Below are positions 7,424 through 18,789 of a stretch of 64,000 bases of DNA, piece after piece (within the stretch, counting starts at the first letter, position 1; every line of letters starts with the position of its first letter). Below the pieces are notes generated by a model. That model made no database searches and was not told the DNA's origin. It saw only the letters and a program-made list of their open reading frames with translations. Origin of the DNA: Lawsonella clevelandensis (lineage in GTDB: Bacteria; Actinomycetota; Actinomycetes; Mycobacteriales; Mycobacteriaceae); contig NZ_CP009312.1 in the NCBI RefSeq assembly GCF_001293125.1, positions 1,649,447 to 1,713,446 of the forward strand, in the 5' to 3' direction. Position numbers and translations under genes: made by a program.

Positions 7424-9358
7424 TTATGCCAGTTGTCCGAGGATGAGCGCAACAGCGGCGAGAACCGCGGTACCCACGACCATGAGGAGGCCGTAGGAGC
7501 GGATCATGCCGTTCTGCAAGCGCGACAGCAAACCGGACAGACTGACCAGGCCGCGTCCGCCACCATCAACGGCGGGGTTAACGGCGCGTCGGTCTAGAAG
7601 AGCCGTAGCCTGCGCAAGACCCTGGGTGGGCTTCACGGCAATGTACTCATTGATCGTGTCGCCGTAGAGGGCATTGTCGCCGATACGGGTGTACAGAGGC
7701 GCATTCTCACGCGTAGTGGGTATGGGCTTGCGGAAGATCAACCAGCCGACCAGCACCCCAACGATAACCACCAGGAGGGTAGCGGCGGTCTCCCAACTGA
7801 AGTGAACAATGTGGAGATCCGGCGCAGTGCCACCAACGGCGGGGTTGAGCCACTTGGTGATGCCTCCCACCATGAGGAAGCCACCAATCACGGAGAAGAT
7901 ACCGAGAATAACCAGCGGGATCACCATCGTGGCCGGAGACTCGTGCGGGTGCACGTCCTCTTCCCAGCGCTTTTCACCGAAGAAGGTCATCATCATGAGG
8001 CGCGTCATGTAGAGGGCAGTGATGCCAGCACCGATGAGCGCTGCCAGGCCGAATACCCAGCCACGTTCAAAGGCGACCTCAATGATGGGGTCCTTGGAGA
8101 AGAAGCCTGCGAAGCCGGGGAAGCCGATGATAGCTAGGTAGCCGGCAGCGAAGGTGAAGAAGGTCCATGGCATGGCTTTGCGGAGTCCACCGAACCGGCG
8201 CATGTCGACGCTGTCATTCATAGCGTGCATGATGGAGCCGGCACCGAGGAACATGTTGGCCTTGAAGAAACCGTGGGTAACCAGGTGGAAGATGGCCAGT
8301 GCGTAGCCGGCAGGACCGATGCCTGCGGCCAGAATCATGTAGCCAATCTGGGACATGGTCGAACCAGCGAGAACCTTCTTGATGTCGTCTTTGGAACTAC
8401 CGATCCAAGCACCAACCAGGAGGGTTACAGAGCCAACGATGACAACTGCCAGAGCAGCCTGCCACGACAGCTGGTAGATGCTGCCACTGCGGACGACCAG
8501 GTAAACACCGGCGGTAACCATGGTGGCGGCGTGGATGAGGGCGGACACGGGGGTCGGGCCCTCCATGGCGTCGAGGAGCCAGGCCTGGAAAGGAACCTGT
8601 GCGGACTTGGCGCAGGCACCCATCAGGAGCATGAAACCGAGGAAGGTGGGGATCCAGCTGTCCGCATCGGCAACGCCGGCGTTGACAGCGGAAAATTCGG
8701 TGGAACCGAAGAACTTGAACATGGTGATGATGGCGAGCATCATGCCCACGTCACCCATACGGTTCATGATGAAGGCCTTGTTCGCAGCCTTCGCAGCGGA
8801 GGGCTTATGTGCCCAGAATCCGATGAGGAGGTAGGAGGCCAGACCGACGCCTTCCCAACCAACGAACAGCACCAGGTAGCTATTGCCGAGAACCAGCGTC
8901 AGCATGGCTGCCATGAAGAGGTTGAGGAATGCGAAGAACTTACGACGCTTCTCATCGTGTGCCATGTAACCCACCGAGTAGAGGTGGATGAGGCTACCGA
9001 CACCGGTGATGAGGAGCACGAAGATGATGGAGAGGGGATCGAGGCGAATACCAAGATCGGTCTCCACTCCCGGCAGCGACATCCAGGTGTAGAAGGGTGC
9101 TGTCAGGGCGCGATCCGCAGCAGAGCGCATCGCCATCTGGATAAACAGAGTGAGGCCACAGGCGAAGGCGGCGAAGCTCATCACGACGGCGAGCCAGTGC
9201 CCCCAGCGGTCCAGCAGCCGGCCGCCCATAAGCAGCAGTGCGGCGCCAATAAGGGGCAGGCCGATAATCAGCCAGGCCACTACGGTGGTCGTCGTATCCG
9301 TTGTAGGTGGGGCGACAGTCAGCGACTGTCCAGTTGCAAGAAGAGTATTGGATACCAC
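7424..9358 (-). CDS. nuoL: NADH-quinone oxidoreductase subunit L
   Basis: A 644-residue antiporter-like subunit with the long C-terminal extension that forms the lateral helix along the membrane arm in known complex I structures. Diagnostic motifs are LFVGWEGVGLASYLLIGFW, CAKSAQVPFQAWLLDAMEGPTPVSALIHAATM and DDIKKVLAGSTMSQIGYM. The start GTG 9358 lies 5 nt after the nuoK stop; the ribosome-binding site is weak, suggesting translational coupling. Confidence 0.95.
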   Translation of the reverse strand: MVSNTLLATGQSLTVAPPTTDTTTTVVAWLIIGLPLIGAALLLMGGRLLDRWGHWLAVVMSFAAFACGLTLFIQMAMRSAADRALTAPFYTWMSLPGVETDLGIRLDPLSIIFVLLITGVGSLIHLYSVGYMAHDEKRRKFFAFLNLFMAAMLTLVLGNSYLVLFVGWEGVGLASYLLIGFWAHKPSAAKAANKAFIMNRMGDVGMMLAIITMFKFFGSTEFSAVNAGVADADSWIPTFLGFMLLMGACAKSAQVPFQAWLLDAMEGPTPVSALIHAATMVTAGVYLVVRSGSIYQLSWQAALAVVIVGSVTLLVGAWIGSSKDDIKKVLAGSTMSQIGYMILAAGIGPAGYALAIFHLVTHGFFKANMFLGAGSIMHAMNDSVDMRRFGGLRKAMPWTFFTFAAGYLAIIGFPGFAGFFSKDPIIEVAFERGWVFGLAALIGAGITALYMTRLMMMTFFGEKRWEEDVHPHESPATMVIPLVILGIFSVIGGFLMVGGITKWLNPAVGGTAPDLHIVHFSWETAATLLVVIVGVLVGWLIFRKPIPTTRENAPLYTRIGDNALYGDTINEYIAVKPTQGLAQATALLDRRAVNPAVDGGGRGLVSLSGLLSRLQNGMIRSYGLLMVVGTAVLAAVALILGQLA

Positions 9359-9363
9359 TGCCT

Positions 9364-9663
9364 TTAGCCTTTCAGTGAACGTTCTTCATCGACGGACACT
9401 GTGTACTGCGTACGCCACATGGCGACCACGATAGCGAGGCCAACCACGACTTCTGCAGCAGCAACCACCATGACGAACAAAGCGGCGACTTGCCCGTCGA
9501 GGTTACCGAACTGGCGAGCCAGGGCCACCAGGCCAAGGTTGCAGGAGTTCAGCATCAGTTCGACGGACATAAACACGACCAGTGCGCTACGGCGAACCAG
9601 GAAGCCCAGGATACCGATAGCGAACAGGATCGCGGACAGGGTCAGATAGAAACTAGTAGCCAT
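9364..9663 (-). CDS. nuoK: NADH-quinone oxidoreductase subunit K
   Basis: A 99-residue protein with three transmembrane helices. Conserved membrane glutamates are present in [20 protein letters not shown] and in [17 protein letters not shown] 9663 gives a length typical of NuoK and has GGAGAGG about 9 nt upstream. ATG 9672, overlapping the nuoJ stop, would add three residues and is also possible. Confidence 0.93.
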   Translation of the reverse strand: MATSFYLTLSAILFAIGILGFLVRRSALVVFMSVELMLNSCNLGLVALARQFGNLDGQVAALFVMVVAAAEVVVGLAIVVAMWRTQYTVSVDEERSLKG

Positions 9664-9664
9664 G

Positions 9665-10525
9665 TCACTCATCCTCTCCGTCGCTCTTGGTAAGAGCTTC
9701 GTAGGTCTTTGCGGTCTGCTCAGCCAACTGCTGGCCAGAGCGTTCCGCATGGGCGTCGTAGATCTCTTCGGAGATGGAGGAGTGGAGTTCGCTGCCGTCG
9801 GGGAGGAGAGCGGGGACGTCCATGGCGTTACTGGCGGCGTAGACGCCGGCACCAGGCATAGCACCCACGTCGGTGCCCTTTTCAGCGTAAGCACGGAAGC
9901 GTGCTTCCATGGTTTCACGCTGAGTGGGGCGGTTCTTGACGCGGGTCCGGAGGGTGAGCACGATAGCGCCCACCGCGGCAATGATGAGAAGTGCTGAGAG
10001 TACCTCGAAGATGATGACGTACTTGTTGAAGATCAGTTCACCGAGGCCGGCGATATTACCGCCGGTGGTGCGAGTGGCTTCATCAAGTCCGGCAGGATCC
10101 TGCCAGGTGACCAGCGAGATAGCTACAGCTACCAGAACGATAACCGCCAGTGCCATGATGATGGCCGCTATCCGCTGACCGGGGATGGGGTCGCCCTCTT
10201 CGGCATCTGCATTCGCACCGACCATCATCACGATGAAGAGGAACATCACCATGATGGCGCCTGCGTAGACAACGATCTGGACGACAAACACGAATGGCGC
10301 ATTGAGAATGGCGTATTCGATTGCCATACCGACCATCACCAGCAGGAGGGATAGGGCGGAGTGAATGAGTTTGCGGGACAGCACCATACCGAGTGCAGCA
10401 GCCACAATAATGATGGCCAGGATCCAGGAGAGGACCTGTCCGAAGATGTGACCGGCGCTGGAGTTACCAGCGGCAAGCGTCATCATCGGAGCAACGGTGG
10501 CGGAAGAAGCGATGGAAAACGCCAT
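9665..10525 (-). CDS. nuoJ: NADH-quinone oxidoreductase subunit J
   Basis: A 286-residue membrane subunit. The first ~190 residues hold five hydrophobic helices with the family pattern [20 protein letters not shown] and [23 protein letters not shown] hydrophilic C-terminal extension of roughly 90 residues follows, making it longer than the E. coli protein; such extensions occur in actinobacterial NuoJ. The stop overlaps possible nuoK starts. Confidence 0.93.
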   Translation of the reverse strand: MAFSIASSATVAPMMTLAAGNSSAGHIFGQVLSWILAIIIVAAALGMVLSRKLIHSALSLLLVMVGMAIEYAILNAPFVFVVQIVVYAGAIMVMFLFIVMMVGANADAEEGDPIPGQRIAAIIMALAVIVLVAVAISLVTWQDPAGLDEATRTTGGNIAGLGELIFNKYVIIFEVLSALLIIAAVGAIVLTLRTRVKNRPTQRETMEARFRAYAEKGTDVGAMPGAGVYAASNAMDVPALLPDGSELHSSISEEIYDAHAERSGQQLAEQTAKTYEALTKSDGEDE

Positions 10526-10527
10526 GA

Positions 10528-11067
10528 TTATCCTTCCTCCAATTGCTTCGATTCACGTGAGTCTGCGTGCAGAGGCAGGCCCAAGAAGTATCCCTTTTCG
10601 TTGTCTGCAAGGCGACGGGGGTGCGGAGGCATCTCCATGCCGTCTTCCAGCGGGGCAAGGAGCTTGTCCTTGCCGTAGATCAATGCTTCGCGGGAGGCGT
10701 TAGCCAGTTCGAAGTCATTGGTCATGGTCAGTGCGCGCGTCGGGCATGCTTCGATGCACATGCCGCAGAAGATGCAGCGCAGGTAGTTGATTTCGTAGAT
10801 GGCACCGTAGCGTTCACCGGGGGAGTAGCGCTCATCCTCGGTGTTCTCTGCAGCTTCCACACGAATAGCATCAGCTGGGCATGCCCAGGCACACAGTTCG
10901 CAACCGACACACTTTTCGAGACCATCGGGCCAGCGGTTGAGCTGGTGACGACCGTGGAAGCGGGGCTCTGTGACCTTCGGCTTTAGCGGGTATTCCTCCG
11001 TGAACTTCTTGCGGAACATCGTCCGGAAGGTCACTCCAAGGCCCGCCCAGCGCGAGAAGACACTCAT
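10528..11067 (-). CDS. nuoI: NADH-quinone oxidoreductase subunit I (2x 4Fe-4S)
   Basis: A 179-residue peripheral-arm protein binding clusters N6a and N6b through two ferredoxin motifs, [12 protein letters not shown] (about residue 50) and [12 protein letters not shown] (about residue 94). It relays electrons from NuoG towards NuoB. ATG 11067 overlaps the nuoH stop as ATGA. The C-terminal tail is hydrophilic. Confidence 0.96.
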   Translation of the reverse strand: MSVFSRWAGLGVTFRTMFRKKFTEEYPLKPKVTEPRFHGRHQLNRWPDGLEKCVGCELCAWACPADAIRVEAAENTEDERYSPGERYGAIYEINYLRCIFCGMCIEACPTRALTMTNDFELANASREALIYGKDKLLAPLEDGMEMPPHPRRLADNEKGYFLGLPLHADSRESKQLEEG

Positions 11068-12365
11068 GACAGTTCCTCCTTCCGCTGTGCGCCGGCAGCA
11101 GCGGGGGCATCCTTGAGCACCGGCAGCGGGTAGTGGGCAGTAACGGGATCAACAACGGGCGGGGTGGCATCGGTGATGATCTTGTCGATTGGGTGACGCT
11201 GCAGGTACAGCACGAGAGCTGCGATAGCGGCGTAGATCAGTACCACACCAATGGCGGTGGCGTCATCAGTCAACCAGGAGCCGGGTTCTGCCATAGCGCG
11301 AGCCTTCTGGTAGATACCTACGACGACCAGCCAGCCGAGCGAGAGCGGCAGGAGGGTCTTCCAACCGATGGACATCAGTTGGTCGTAGCGGTAACGCGGG
11401 ACGGTACCGCGGACCCAGATGAAGAAGAAGAGACCAAGGACGACCTTGATGAGGAACCAGAGGAGGCCCCACCAGCCGCCGTCGATGGCGGTGTTGTTGA
11501 ACGGCCACGGTGCGTTGAACCCACCGAGGAAGAGGGTTGCGCAGATGGCGGACAGCGTTGCCATGTTCATGTATTCGCCCAGGTAGAAGAGAGCGAAGCG
11601 GAAGCCCGAGTAGTCGGTGGAGTAACCACCAACTAGTTCGGATTCACATTCCGGCATATCGAACGGGGCGCGGTTGGCTTCTGCCAGCATGGCTACCACG
11701 TAGATGCAGAAGGCAGGGGCAAGCAGGATGAAGTTGTGAGCGGGGAAGGGGGAGTCCCAGCCGAACAGGGTCAGGGTGTTGGCCTGGTGCTCGACGATGC
11801 CCACGGTGGACATGGTGCGGCTGGCCAGGACGACGGACACCACAGCAAGACCCATAGAGACCTCGTAGGAGATCATCTGTGCGGCAGAGCGCAGACCTCC
11901 CAGTAGGGAGTAGCGGGAGGTTGACGCCCAACCAGCGAGGACGATGCCGTAGGTGCCGATCGAGGCGATGGCCAAGATGAATAGCACTGCGACTGGGAGG
12001 TCACCGAGCTGCAGCTGGGTATAGTGACCACCGATGGAGACCCGTCCACCCAGAGGGATGACGGACCAGGTGGTGAAGGCGGCGATACCGGTGAGCATCG
12101 GGGCCAAAGTGAAGACGAACTTGTCGACGTTGGCCGGCGAGAAGTCTTCTTTCATGAGGGTCTTGATGCCGTCCGAGAAGGGCTGCAAGAGACCTAGCGG
12201 ACCTGCCATGTGGGGGCCGACGCGCTGCTGGAGGAATGCCAGGATACGGCGTTCGAACCACACACAGAAGATTGCGAAGAGCAGGGGAATACAAAAGATC
12301 ACGATGGCCTTCACAAGGATGAGCCACCATGGGTCACCCCACACGCCGATAGTGCTTTCAGACAC
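11064..12365 (-). CDS. nuoH: NADH-quinone oxidoreductase subunit H
   Basis: A 433-residue membrane subunit that forms much of the quinone-access chamber. Signatures are [20 protein letters not shown] near the N-terminus and [20 protein letters not shown] in the middle. GTG 12365 ([10 protein letters not shown]) is chosen: GGAGGTG lies 6 nt upstream and the gene then overlaps the nuoG stop by 8 nt. The frame stays open further upstream inside nuoG, but that extension is not conserved. The C-terminus is longer and hydrophilic, as in mycobacteria. Confidence 0.93.
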   Translation of the reverse strand: MSESTIGVWGDPWWLILVKAIVIFCIPLLFAIFCVWFERRILAFLQQRVGPHMAGPLGLLQPFSDGIKTLMKEDFSPANVDKFVFTLAPMLTGIAAFTTWSVIPLGGRVSIGGHYTQLQLGDLPVAVLFILAIASIGTYGIVLAGWASTSRYSLLGGLRSAAQMISYEVSMGLAVVSVVLASRTMSTVGIVEHQANTLTLFGWDSPFPAHNFILLAPAFCIYVVAMLAEANRAPFDMPECESELVGGYSTDYSGFRFALFYLGEYMNMATLSAICATLFLGGFNAPWPFNNTAIDGGWWGLLWFLIKVVLGLFFFIWVRGTVPRYRYDQLMSIGWKTLLPLSLGWLVVVGIYQKARAMAEPGSWLTDDATAIGVVLIYAAIAALVLYLQRHPIDKIITDATPPVVDPVTAHYPLPVLKDAPAAAGAQRKEELS

Positions 12366-14688
12366 GGGATGACACCTCCATTCGAACGTTGTGAGCATCG
12401 TCTGACGGAACCACAGTGACCTGATCGCCAGGTACTGCACCGGTCACCGCAAGCGGGTTACCGGGAACATTACTGGGAACCCACACCACGTCGTCTGCCA
12501 TCTCTTCGACGACGGAGACGGGGAGTGTGAGAGATCCCTGTGAGGCGGAGACGGTGGCAGCGCCACCAGCGGTGAGGCCGTAGGCCGTGGCCGTGGCCGG
12601 GCTGACGCGCAGTTGGCCGCGACGGTGGTCACTTCCCTTGAAGATGGTTCCGTCAAGAGCAGCGGAGTCTCCCATGAGTTCACGCCAGCTGTCGAGCACC
12701 AGGCCAGAGGTAGCGGTGGTGGAGACTGCCGGCATGGAACCACCGACAGCACCGGTGGCAGCTGCTTGCAGGAGGTCAGCTACCTGCGAGCTGGCGGGAA
12801 TCTGCAGGCTGGTTCCCATTGCCTTGGCAATGGTGCCGAGGATGCGGCGGTCTGACATGGTGGTGACGGGCACACCTGTCAGCGGCTGGACCCTACGCCA
12901 CCGTGCTTCCCAGTTGAGGAAGTGCCCCTTGACCTCGGAGATGAGGCTGACGGGGAGGACGACGTCGGCGCAGGCGCTGAGGGCGCTGCGGCGTTGTGCC
13001 AGCTGGACGGTAAAGGCGGTGGTAGCTGCCTGGTGAAGCAGCTGGACGTCGACGAAGTCGCGTTCGTCCAGAGCACCGAGCAGGAGAGCCTGCAGTTCGC
13101 CAGCGACAGCAGCTTTCAGCATGGCCTTGGTGGAGTGTCCTCCGGCTGCAGGGAGGCAGCCGGCTTCTAGTGCACCACGGTCGCCAGCGTGCAGCGGCAC
13201 CCAGGCGAAGCGGGCTCCGGACTTTTCTGCGGCTGCAACGACGGCGCTAAAGGTTCCGGCGGAACCAGCGGCGCGGGCTCCCACCAGAATGATGGTGTCG
13301 CTGTCGAGACCGTCAAGCTGTGCGAGAGCGTCTGCTTCTTCACCGGGGCGGCACGTGACAACCTCAGCGTTGAGTTTGTCGGTGCCGATGGTGCGGTGGC
13401 TGGCGATGGAAACGACCTGCAGTCCCCTCTTGCGGACTGCACGGCGCAGCCGCAGGAAGAGGTTACCGGCTTCGTCTTCCGGATCGAAGGAGACCAGCAC
13501 GATCTTCTTCGCTTCATCAAGTGCCTGGTAGGTGACGTTGTTCTCAAGTGAGGTACCCGCCACGTACTGGGTGAGGAAGGCGGCTTCTTCCGCGGTGCCC
13601 TTGTCGGAGCGGAAGTCGATGTTTTCGGTTCCGGCGACGTTACGGGCGAAGGCGGCGTAGGCGTAGGTGTTTTCCACCGTGCTGGAGGCTCCCGGTAGAA
13701 CGCCGAGAGAAGAGCCAGCGGCTTTGAGACCGGCGACGACGATGGAGAGTGCTTCCGGCCAGGAGGTCTCAACGAGCTGTCCATCGCGGCGTACCAGCGG
13801 GGTGGTGATACGGTCTGCGAGGGTGCCGTAGCGGAAGCCATAGCGGCCCTTGTCGCAGTTCCACTCGAGGTTGACGTCGGCGTCTTCACCGGCCAGGCGA
13901 CGAGTGATCTTGCTGTGACGGTGGTCTACGCGGAGGGCGCAGCCGCCTGCACAGTGTTCACAGGTGGTGTCGGTGGAGACGAGGTCGAACGGGCGTGCCT
14001 GGAAGCGGTAATCAGCACTGGTCAGAGCACCCACCGGGCAGATCTGCACGGTGTTGCCGGCGAAGTAGGAGCCGGCGTCGGACTCGGGCACAGAGGAGAC
14101 TTGCTGGCGGGCACCGCGTTCGGCCAGTGCAATGCAGCGGTCGCCGGAGACCTGCTCAGAGAAGCGGGTGCAGCGGGTGCAGAGCACACAGCGTTCGCGG
14201 TCGAGGAGGATGTTGCTGACCAGCGGCAACGGGGTGGGGAAGTGGCGCTTGTCGCAGTCGAAGCGGGTTTCCGCCTGGCCATCGGACATGGCCTGGTTCT
14301 GCAGCGGGCACTCACCACCTTTGTCACAGATGGGGCAGTCCAACGGGTGGTTGATGAGGAGGAGCTCCATGATGCCACGCTGGGCCTCTTTGGCCAGCAT
14401 GGAGGATGCTTGGGTCTTCACAACCATGCCTTCGGCCACTGCCAGCGAGCAGGAGGCCTGGGGCTTCGGGAAACCGCGTCCGTTACCAGCGTCAGGTACT
14501 TCGACCATGCATTGGCGGCAGGCGCCTACCGGGTCGAGTAGCGGGTGGTCGCAGAATCTGGGGATACGGATACCGAGCTTTTCAGCAGCTCGGATGACCA
14601 TAGTTCCCTTGGGAACGGATACGGACCGACCGTCAATTTCCAGGGTTACGAGGTTGTCCTGGGCAGAGGTCGAGGTGTTATCGCTCAT
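12358..14688 (-). CDS. nuoG: NADH-quinone oxidoreductase subunit G
   Basis: A 776-residue iron-sulfur subunit. The N-terminus carries the 2Fe-2S ferredoxin domain (CDHPLLDPVGACRQC), then the His-Cys3 region HPLDCPICDKGGEC and a 4Fe-4S pair including CVLCTRCTRFSEQ. A molybdopterin-oxidoreductase-like region begins with CEHCAGGCALRV. It passes electrons from NuoF to NuoI. ATG 14688 overlaps the nuoF stop as ATGA. Confidence 0.95.
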   Translation of the reverse strand: MSDNTSTSAQDNLVTLEIDGRSVSVPKGTMVIRAAEKLGIRIPRFCDHPLLDPVGACRQCMVEVPDAGNGRGFPKPQASCSLAVAEGMVVKTQASSMLAKEAQRGIMELLLINHPLDCPICDKGGECPLQNQAMSDGQAETRFDCDKRHFPTPLPLVSNILLDRERCVLCTRCTRFSEQVSGDRCIALAERGARQQVSSVPESDAGSYFAGNTVQICPVGALTSADYRFQARPFDLVSTDTTCEHCAGGCALRVDHRHSKITRRLAGEDADVNLEWNCDKGRYGFRYGTLADRITTPLVRRDGQLVETSWPEALSIVVAGLKAAGSSLGVLPGASSTVENTYAYAAFARNVAGTENIDFRSDKGTAEEAAFLTQYVAGTSLENNVTYQALDEAKKIVLVSFDPEDEAGNLFLRLRRAVRKRGLQVVSIASHRTIGTDKLNAEVVTCRPGEEADALAQLDGLDSDTIILVGARAAGSAGTFSAVVAAAEKSGARFAWVPLHAGDRGALEAGCLPAAGGHSTKAMLKAAVAGELQALLLGALDERDFVDVQLLHQAATTAFTVQLAQRRSALSACADVVLPVSLISEVKGHFLNWEARWRRVQPLTGVPVTTMSDRRILGTIAKAMGTSLQIPASSQVADLLQAAATGAVGGSMPAVSTTATSGLVLDSWRELMGDSAALDGTIFKGSDHRRGQLRVSPATATAYGLTAGGAATVSASQGSLTLPVSVVEEMADDVVWVPSNVPGNPLAVTGAVPGDQVTVVPSDDAHNVRMEVSSRV

Positions 14689-16010
14689 TGAACCTTCTCC
14701 TCATCACTAAAGAGCGCACTGGCCTCGTAGGGCAGGAGCTCCCAAGCGGGGGTGGTGTAACCGGCCTCAAACTCCTCACGGAAGTGCTTGACGGCGCTGG
14801 TGACACAGGCGACAGCACCATCTGCGAGGGCGCAGAAGGACTTGCCGCCGATATTCCCGGCAATACTCAGCAACTTGTCGACATCGCCCGGCTTGCCTTC
14901 GCCGCGCTCGAGGCGCTGCAGCAGCTGCACGAGCCACCAGGTGCCTTCACGGCAGGGGGTGCACTTGCCACAAGATTCGTGCTTGTAGAACTCGATAAAA
15001 CGAGTGGTGGTGCGGACTACTGAGGTAGTCTCGTCGAAGATCTGGAGAGCTTTAGTGCCCAGCATGGAGCCGGCACCAGCCACCCCCTCGTAATCCAGTG
15101 GAACGTCAAGGTGTTCCGCGGTGAGGATGGGGGTGGAGGAACCACCCGGGGTCCAGAACTTCAGTTGGTGTCCATCACGCATACCGCCCGACAGCTCAAG
15201 CAGTTCACGTAGGGTGATGCCCAGCGGGGCTTCGTACTGGCCGGGGTTTTTCACATGTCCGGACAGCGAGTATATGGTGGCACCCTTGGACTTTTCGGTA
15301 CCCATCGAGCTGTACCATTCGGCGCCTTTGCGGACAATCGCGGGAACAGAAGAGATGGACTCGACATTGTTAATAACAGTGGGAGAGGCGTAGAGGCCTT
15401 CCACTGCCGGGAACGGTGGGCGCAGACGCGGGTGTCCACGCTTGCCTTCCAGCGAGTTGAGGAGGGCTGTTTCCTCACCACAGATGTAAGCGCCGGCGCC
15501 GGAGTGAACCATAACGTGGAGGCGCTTGCCGGTACCGAGGACGTCGTCACCGGCCAAGCCGGCATCGTACGCTTCCTGGATGGCCTGCTGGAGGCGACGT
15601 GCTACCTGGGCTACTTCACCGCGGAGGTAGATGAAGGCTTGCTCGGCACCGAATGCGTAGCAGGCGATGAGTGCGCCTTCTACCAGGGTGTGGGGGCTGG
15701 CCATGATGAGGGGCATGTCTTTGCAGGTACCAGGCTCGGACTCGTCACCATTGACGACGAGGTACTTGGGCTTGGGGTTGTTCTGCGGAACGAAGGACCA
15801 CTTCATGCCGGTTGGGAAGCCTGCACCGCCGCGTCCGCGGAGTCCAGAATCCTTCACTAGGCTGAGAACCTCGGCGGGTTCCATGCTTAGGGCCTTACGA
15901 AGTGCGTCGTATCCTTCGTGGGACTTGTAGCTCTCCAGCTTCCACGGCGTTTCATCGCCCCAGTGTGCGGAGAGGATGGGAGTAAGGAGTTCGTTCGACA
16001 CGTTACTCAC
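14685..16010 (-). CDS. nuoF: NADH-quinone oxidoreductase subunit F (NADH/FMN site)
   Basis: A 441-residue subunit that oxidises NADH using FMN. The nucleotide/flavin motif GLRGRGGAGFPTGMKW is near residue 55, YICGEETALLNSLEGKRG in the middle, and the N3 cluster motif ESCGKCTPCREGTWW near residue 345. It starts at GTG 16010 with GGAAG upstream and overlaps the end of nuoE by 8 nt. Confidence 0.96.
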   Translation of the reverse strand: MSNVSNELLTPILSAHWGDETPWKLESYKSHEGYDALRKALSMEPAEVLSLVKDSGLRGRGGAGFPTGMKWSFVPQNNPKPKYLVVNGDESEPGTCKDMPLIMASPHTLVEGALIACYAFGAEQAFIYLRGEVAQVARRLQQAIQEAYDAGLAGDDVLGTGKRLHVMVHSGAGAYICGEETALLNSLEGKRGHPRLRPPFPAVEGLYASPTVINNVESISSVPAIVRKGAEWYSSMGTEKSKGATIYSLSGHVKNPGQYEAPLGITLRELLELSGGMRDGHQLKFWTPGGSSTPILTAEHLDVPLDYEGVAGAGSMLGTKALQIFDETTSVVRTTTRFIEFYKHESCGKCTPCREGTWWLVQLLQRLERGEGKPGDVDKLLSIAGNIGGKSFCALADGAVACVTSAVKHFREEFEAGYTTPAWELLPYEASALFSDEEKVQ

Positions 16011-16701
16011 CTTCCTTCACGTCGTAGGCAATGCGCCAGCCTGCCAAAGAGGCGGGGCCGGCTGCGGGGCCTTCGTCGCTGCGACCATCGTTGAAGCCAG
16101 CGAGGACGCGTTCGTTGTCACGCCACGAGGTGATCTGCGGACCACGGGTGGAGTGAACTTCTTCGTCATTACGCAGCTTGTCGAGGATCTCAACAGCCTT
16201 ACGAGGAGTCATGTTGTCCATGTACTCCCAGTTCAGCATCATGACAGGGGCGAAGTCGCAGGCGGCGTTGCATTCCACACGTTCGAGTGTGAAAGCGCCA
16301 TCTTCAGTTGTTCCTTCGCCATCGAGGCCGAGGTGCTTGCGGACGGTTTCGTAGACGAGGTCGCCACCCATCACTGCGCACAGGGAGGTGGTGCAGACCC
16401 CGATAAGATGCTTGCCGACCTCGTCCTTGTGGAACATGGTGTAGAAGGTAACGACACCCAGCACAACAGCTTCGGGGATATCCAGGATGCGGGCAATGTG
16501 GCGGACGCCTTCGCCGCTAACCTTTCCGTCGATGCTCTGCACGAGGTGCAGCATAGGAATGATGGCAGATTGGGCGTGCGGGTAGCGATCAGCCAGGATC
16601 TGCAGTTCCTTGATATTTTCTTCGGTGATGCTGGTAGTGGTGTCGCTCATGTCGACAGCATCAGCATCGTCGAACTTGGAGACAAAGTGGGCTTCAATCA
16701 C
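16003..16701 (-). CDS. nuoE: NADH-quinone oxidoreductase subunit E (2Fe-2S)
   Basis: A 232-residue thioredoxin-like subunit carrying cluster N1a. The four ligands appear as CTTSLC (near residue 103) and CNAACD (near 144). The protein has a C-terminal extension of about 55 residues beyond the usual domain. GTG 16701 overlaps the nuoD stop as GTGA, with GGGAGGTG upstream. Confidence 0.94.
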   Translation of the reverse strand: MIEAHFVSKFDDADAVDMSDTTTSITEENIKELQILADRYPHAQSAIIPMLHLVQSIDGKVSGEGVRHIARILDIPEAVVLGVVTFYTMFHKDEVGKHLIGVCTTSLCAVMGGDLVYETVRKHLGLDGEGTTEDGAFTLERVECNAACDFAPVMMLNWEYMDNMTPRKAVEILDKLRNDEEVHSTRGPQITSWRDNERVLAGFNDGRSDEGPAAGPASLAGWRIAYDVKEGE

Positions 16702-18068
16702 CGGTCAACACCTCCCAGAACGGGGTCGATACTACCGACCGCGACGACGATATCGGACAGCATGCCGCCCTCACACATGGCGGGGAGGGCCTGCAGGTGG
16801 TGGAATCCAGGGTCACGCAGGTGGACACGGTAGGGATGAGTTCCGCCATCAGACACAACGTGGCAAGCAAGTTCGCCCTTGGGGCTCTCGGTGGCAACGT
16901 AGGCCTGTCCGGCTGGAACCTTGATGCCTTCGGTCACCAGTTTGAAGTGGTGGATGAGGGCTTCCATGTCTTCACCCATAATCTTGCGCACGTGTTCGAA
17001 GGAGTTGCCTTGGCCATCGTTGTATACGGCGAGCTTGGCGGGGCGCGAGATCTTCGGATCTTCAATCATGAAGGGCTGGCCCTGCGTGTCGGCGAGACGG
17101 TCACGGCACTGGCGGCAGATCTTCAGGGATTCGTACATTTCGGCGAGGCGAACACGGAAGGCGCCGTAGGCATCGCAGGTGTTCCACACCGGAATGTCGA
17201 AGTCGTAGGTTTCGTATCCGAGGTGGGGCTGCTTCTTCCGGAGGTCCCATTCCGCACCAGCGGCGCGTAGGCGGGGGCCGGTGACGCCGAGTGCCATACA
17301 ACCGGTGAGGTCGAGGTAGCTGATGCCGAGCATGCGCTTCTTCAAGATGGGGTTGTCGTTGCACATCTTGTCGAAGTCGGGAAGTCGAGCCTCTAGCCAG
17401 TCGAGGGTCTCATCCAGCTTGTCCATACCGTAATCGGGCAGGTCATTGGCGACACCACCAGGGCGCAGGAACGCGTGGTTCATGCGCAGACCGGAGATGG
17501 CCTCGAAGAAGTCGAGGATCATTTCACGGTCACGGAGGCCGTTGGTCAGCAGTGTCACACCACCGAGCTCGTTACCGCCGGTGCCAATGGCGACCAGGTG
17601 GGAAGCGATGCGGTTGAGTTCCAGCATGAGCACGCGAATGATGTTGGCGCGCTCTGGGATTTTGTCGGTGACGCCGAGGATTTCTTCGACAGCCATAACG
17701 TAGACGGCTTCGTTGAAGAGGGGTGCCACGTAGTCGGCACGGGTGACCAGGGTAGAGCCCTGGGTCCAGGTGCGGGCTTCGCAGGTTTTCTCGATGCCGG
17801 TATGCAGGTAGCCAATAGCCGGGCGGAGGTTGGTGACGATGTCGCCGTCCAGTTCCAGGCACAGGCGCATAACACCGTGGGTCGAGGGGTGAGCAGGACC
17901 CATGTTGATGATCATGCGGCTGCTTTGTTCCTGGATTTGGCGATCGACGATCTCCTGCCAGTCGCCACCTTCGGCAGTGAGCTCGACCGTGTCCGGGTCG
18001 GTTTCAAAGAGCTGTTCGACAGACGTTACGCCCGTCGGCGAGGTGAAGTTCTTTTCAGGGGCAGTCAT
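16698..18068 (-). CDS. nuoD: NADH-quinone oxidoreductase subunit D
   Basis: A 456-residue 49-kDa-type subunit lining the quinone site. Key segments are [16 protein letters not shown] (quinone-binding histidine loop), [12 protein letters not shown] and NELGGVTLL. An N-terminal extension of about 50 residues is present, as in other actinobacteria. The start overlaps the nuoC stop as TAATG. The C-terminal end reads [11 protein letters not shown], as expected. Confidence 0.96.
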   Translation of the reverse strand: MTAPEKNFTSPTGVTSVEQLFETDPDTVELTAEGGDWQEIVDRQIQEQSSRMIINMGPAHPSTHGVMRLCLELDGDIVTNLRPAIGYLHTGIEKTCEARTWTQGSTLVTRADYVAPLFNEAVYVMAVEEILGVTDKIPERANIIRVLMLELNRIASHLVAIGTGGNELGGVTLLTNGLRDREMILDFFEAISGLRMNHAFLRPGGVANDLPDYGMDKLDETLDWLEARLPDFDKMCNDNPILKKRMLGISYLDLTGCMALGVTGPRLRAAGAEWDLRKKQPHLGYETYDFDIPVWNTCDAYGAFRVRLAEMYESLKICRQCRDRLADTQGQPFMIEDPKISRPAKLAVYNDGQGNSFEHVRKIMGEDMEALIHHFKLVTEGIKVPAGQAYVATESPKGELACHVVSDGGTHPYRVHLRDPGFHHLQALPAMCEGGMLSDIVVAVGSIDPVLGGVDR

Positions 18069-18775
18069 TAGCGGTAACTCCTCCGTTGTTCCACCGGCGG
18101 CACTTCAGTGCCGTGGAATTCGACCGGGATACCACCGAGCTGGTAGTCCTTCCGCTGCGGGTGGCCTTGCCAATCGTCTGGCATGAGGATGCGGGTAAGG
18201 CCGGGATGTCCGTCAAAGATAATTCCGAACATGTCCCAGGTTTCGCGCTCGTGGTAGTTCACCATGGGGTAAACGGTGACCACGGAGGGAATATGGGGTT
18301 CGAATTCAGGGCAGACGACCTCGACCCGCAGGCGGCGGTTGTAGGTCATAGAGAGCAGGTGGTAAACGCTGTGGAGCTCGGCATCCTGTTCCGCGGGGTA
18401 GTGTACGCCGGAAACTGAGGAGCACACTTCGTAGCGCAGTTCTGCATCGTCACGCAGCGCCTGCATGGTCTTCAGCAGGTGTTCGCGCGGGATGTAGATG
18501 GTAGGCATGTCGGTGAAGTTGGTGACGGGGGAGTCAGCAACTTCGGGGACCAGCTCAAATAGGCGGTCAAAAATCGCGTCGAGCTCTCCGCCGAAGGGAC
18601 GGGAGAGAGGAACGATACGATCAGGCAGACGCACGATACGCGAAAAGCCGGAGGTATCTCCGGTTCCATCAGACCACATACCTTGCTTCGCTGCGAAGGG
18701 TGTCCAGCTGGCTGCAGAGTTTGGGGTACCTGCCACGTCGGTCTGGTCTTCAGTGTTCTGGGGGTTGTCAGTCAT
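18068..18775 (-). CDS. nuoC: NADH-quinone oxidoreductase subunit C
   Basis: A 235-residue 30-kDa-type subunit that packs against NuoD. The signature [29 protein letters not shown] is present near residues 174-202. The N-terminal ~50 residues are low in conservation. GGGAGGAG precedes ATG 18775. It is separate from nuoD, unlike the fused NuoCD of enterobacteria. Confidence 0.95.
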   Translation of the reverse strand: MTDNPQNTEDQTDVAGTPNSAASWTPFAAKQGMWSDGTGDTSGFSRIVRLPDRIVPLSRPFGGELDAIFDRLFELVPEVADSPVTNFTDMPTIYIPREHLLKTMQALRDDAELRYEVCSSVSGVHYPAEQDAELHSVYHLLSMTYNRRLRVEVVCPEFEPHIPSVVTVYPMVNYHERETWDMFGIIFDGHPGLTRILMPDDWQGHPQRKDYQLGGIPVEFHGTEVPPVEQRRSYR

Positions 18776-18789
18776 GCGCTCCTCCCTTC

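Noticed and set aside
8225-9367. 380-residue plus-strand ORF opposite nuoL
   Set aside because: A shadow of nuoL with a low-complexity Gly/His/Glu-rich product.
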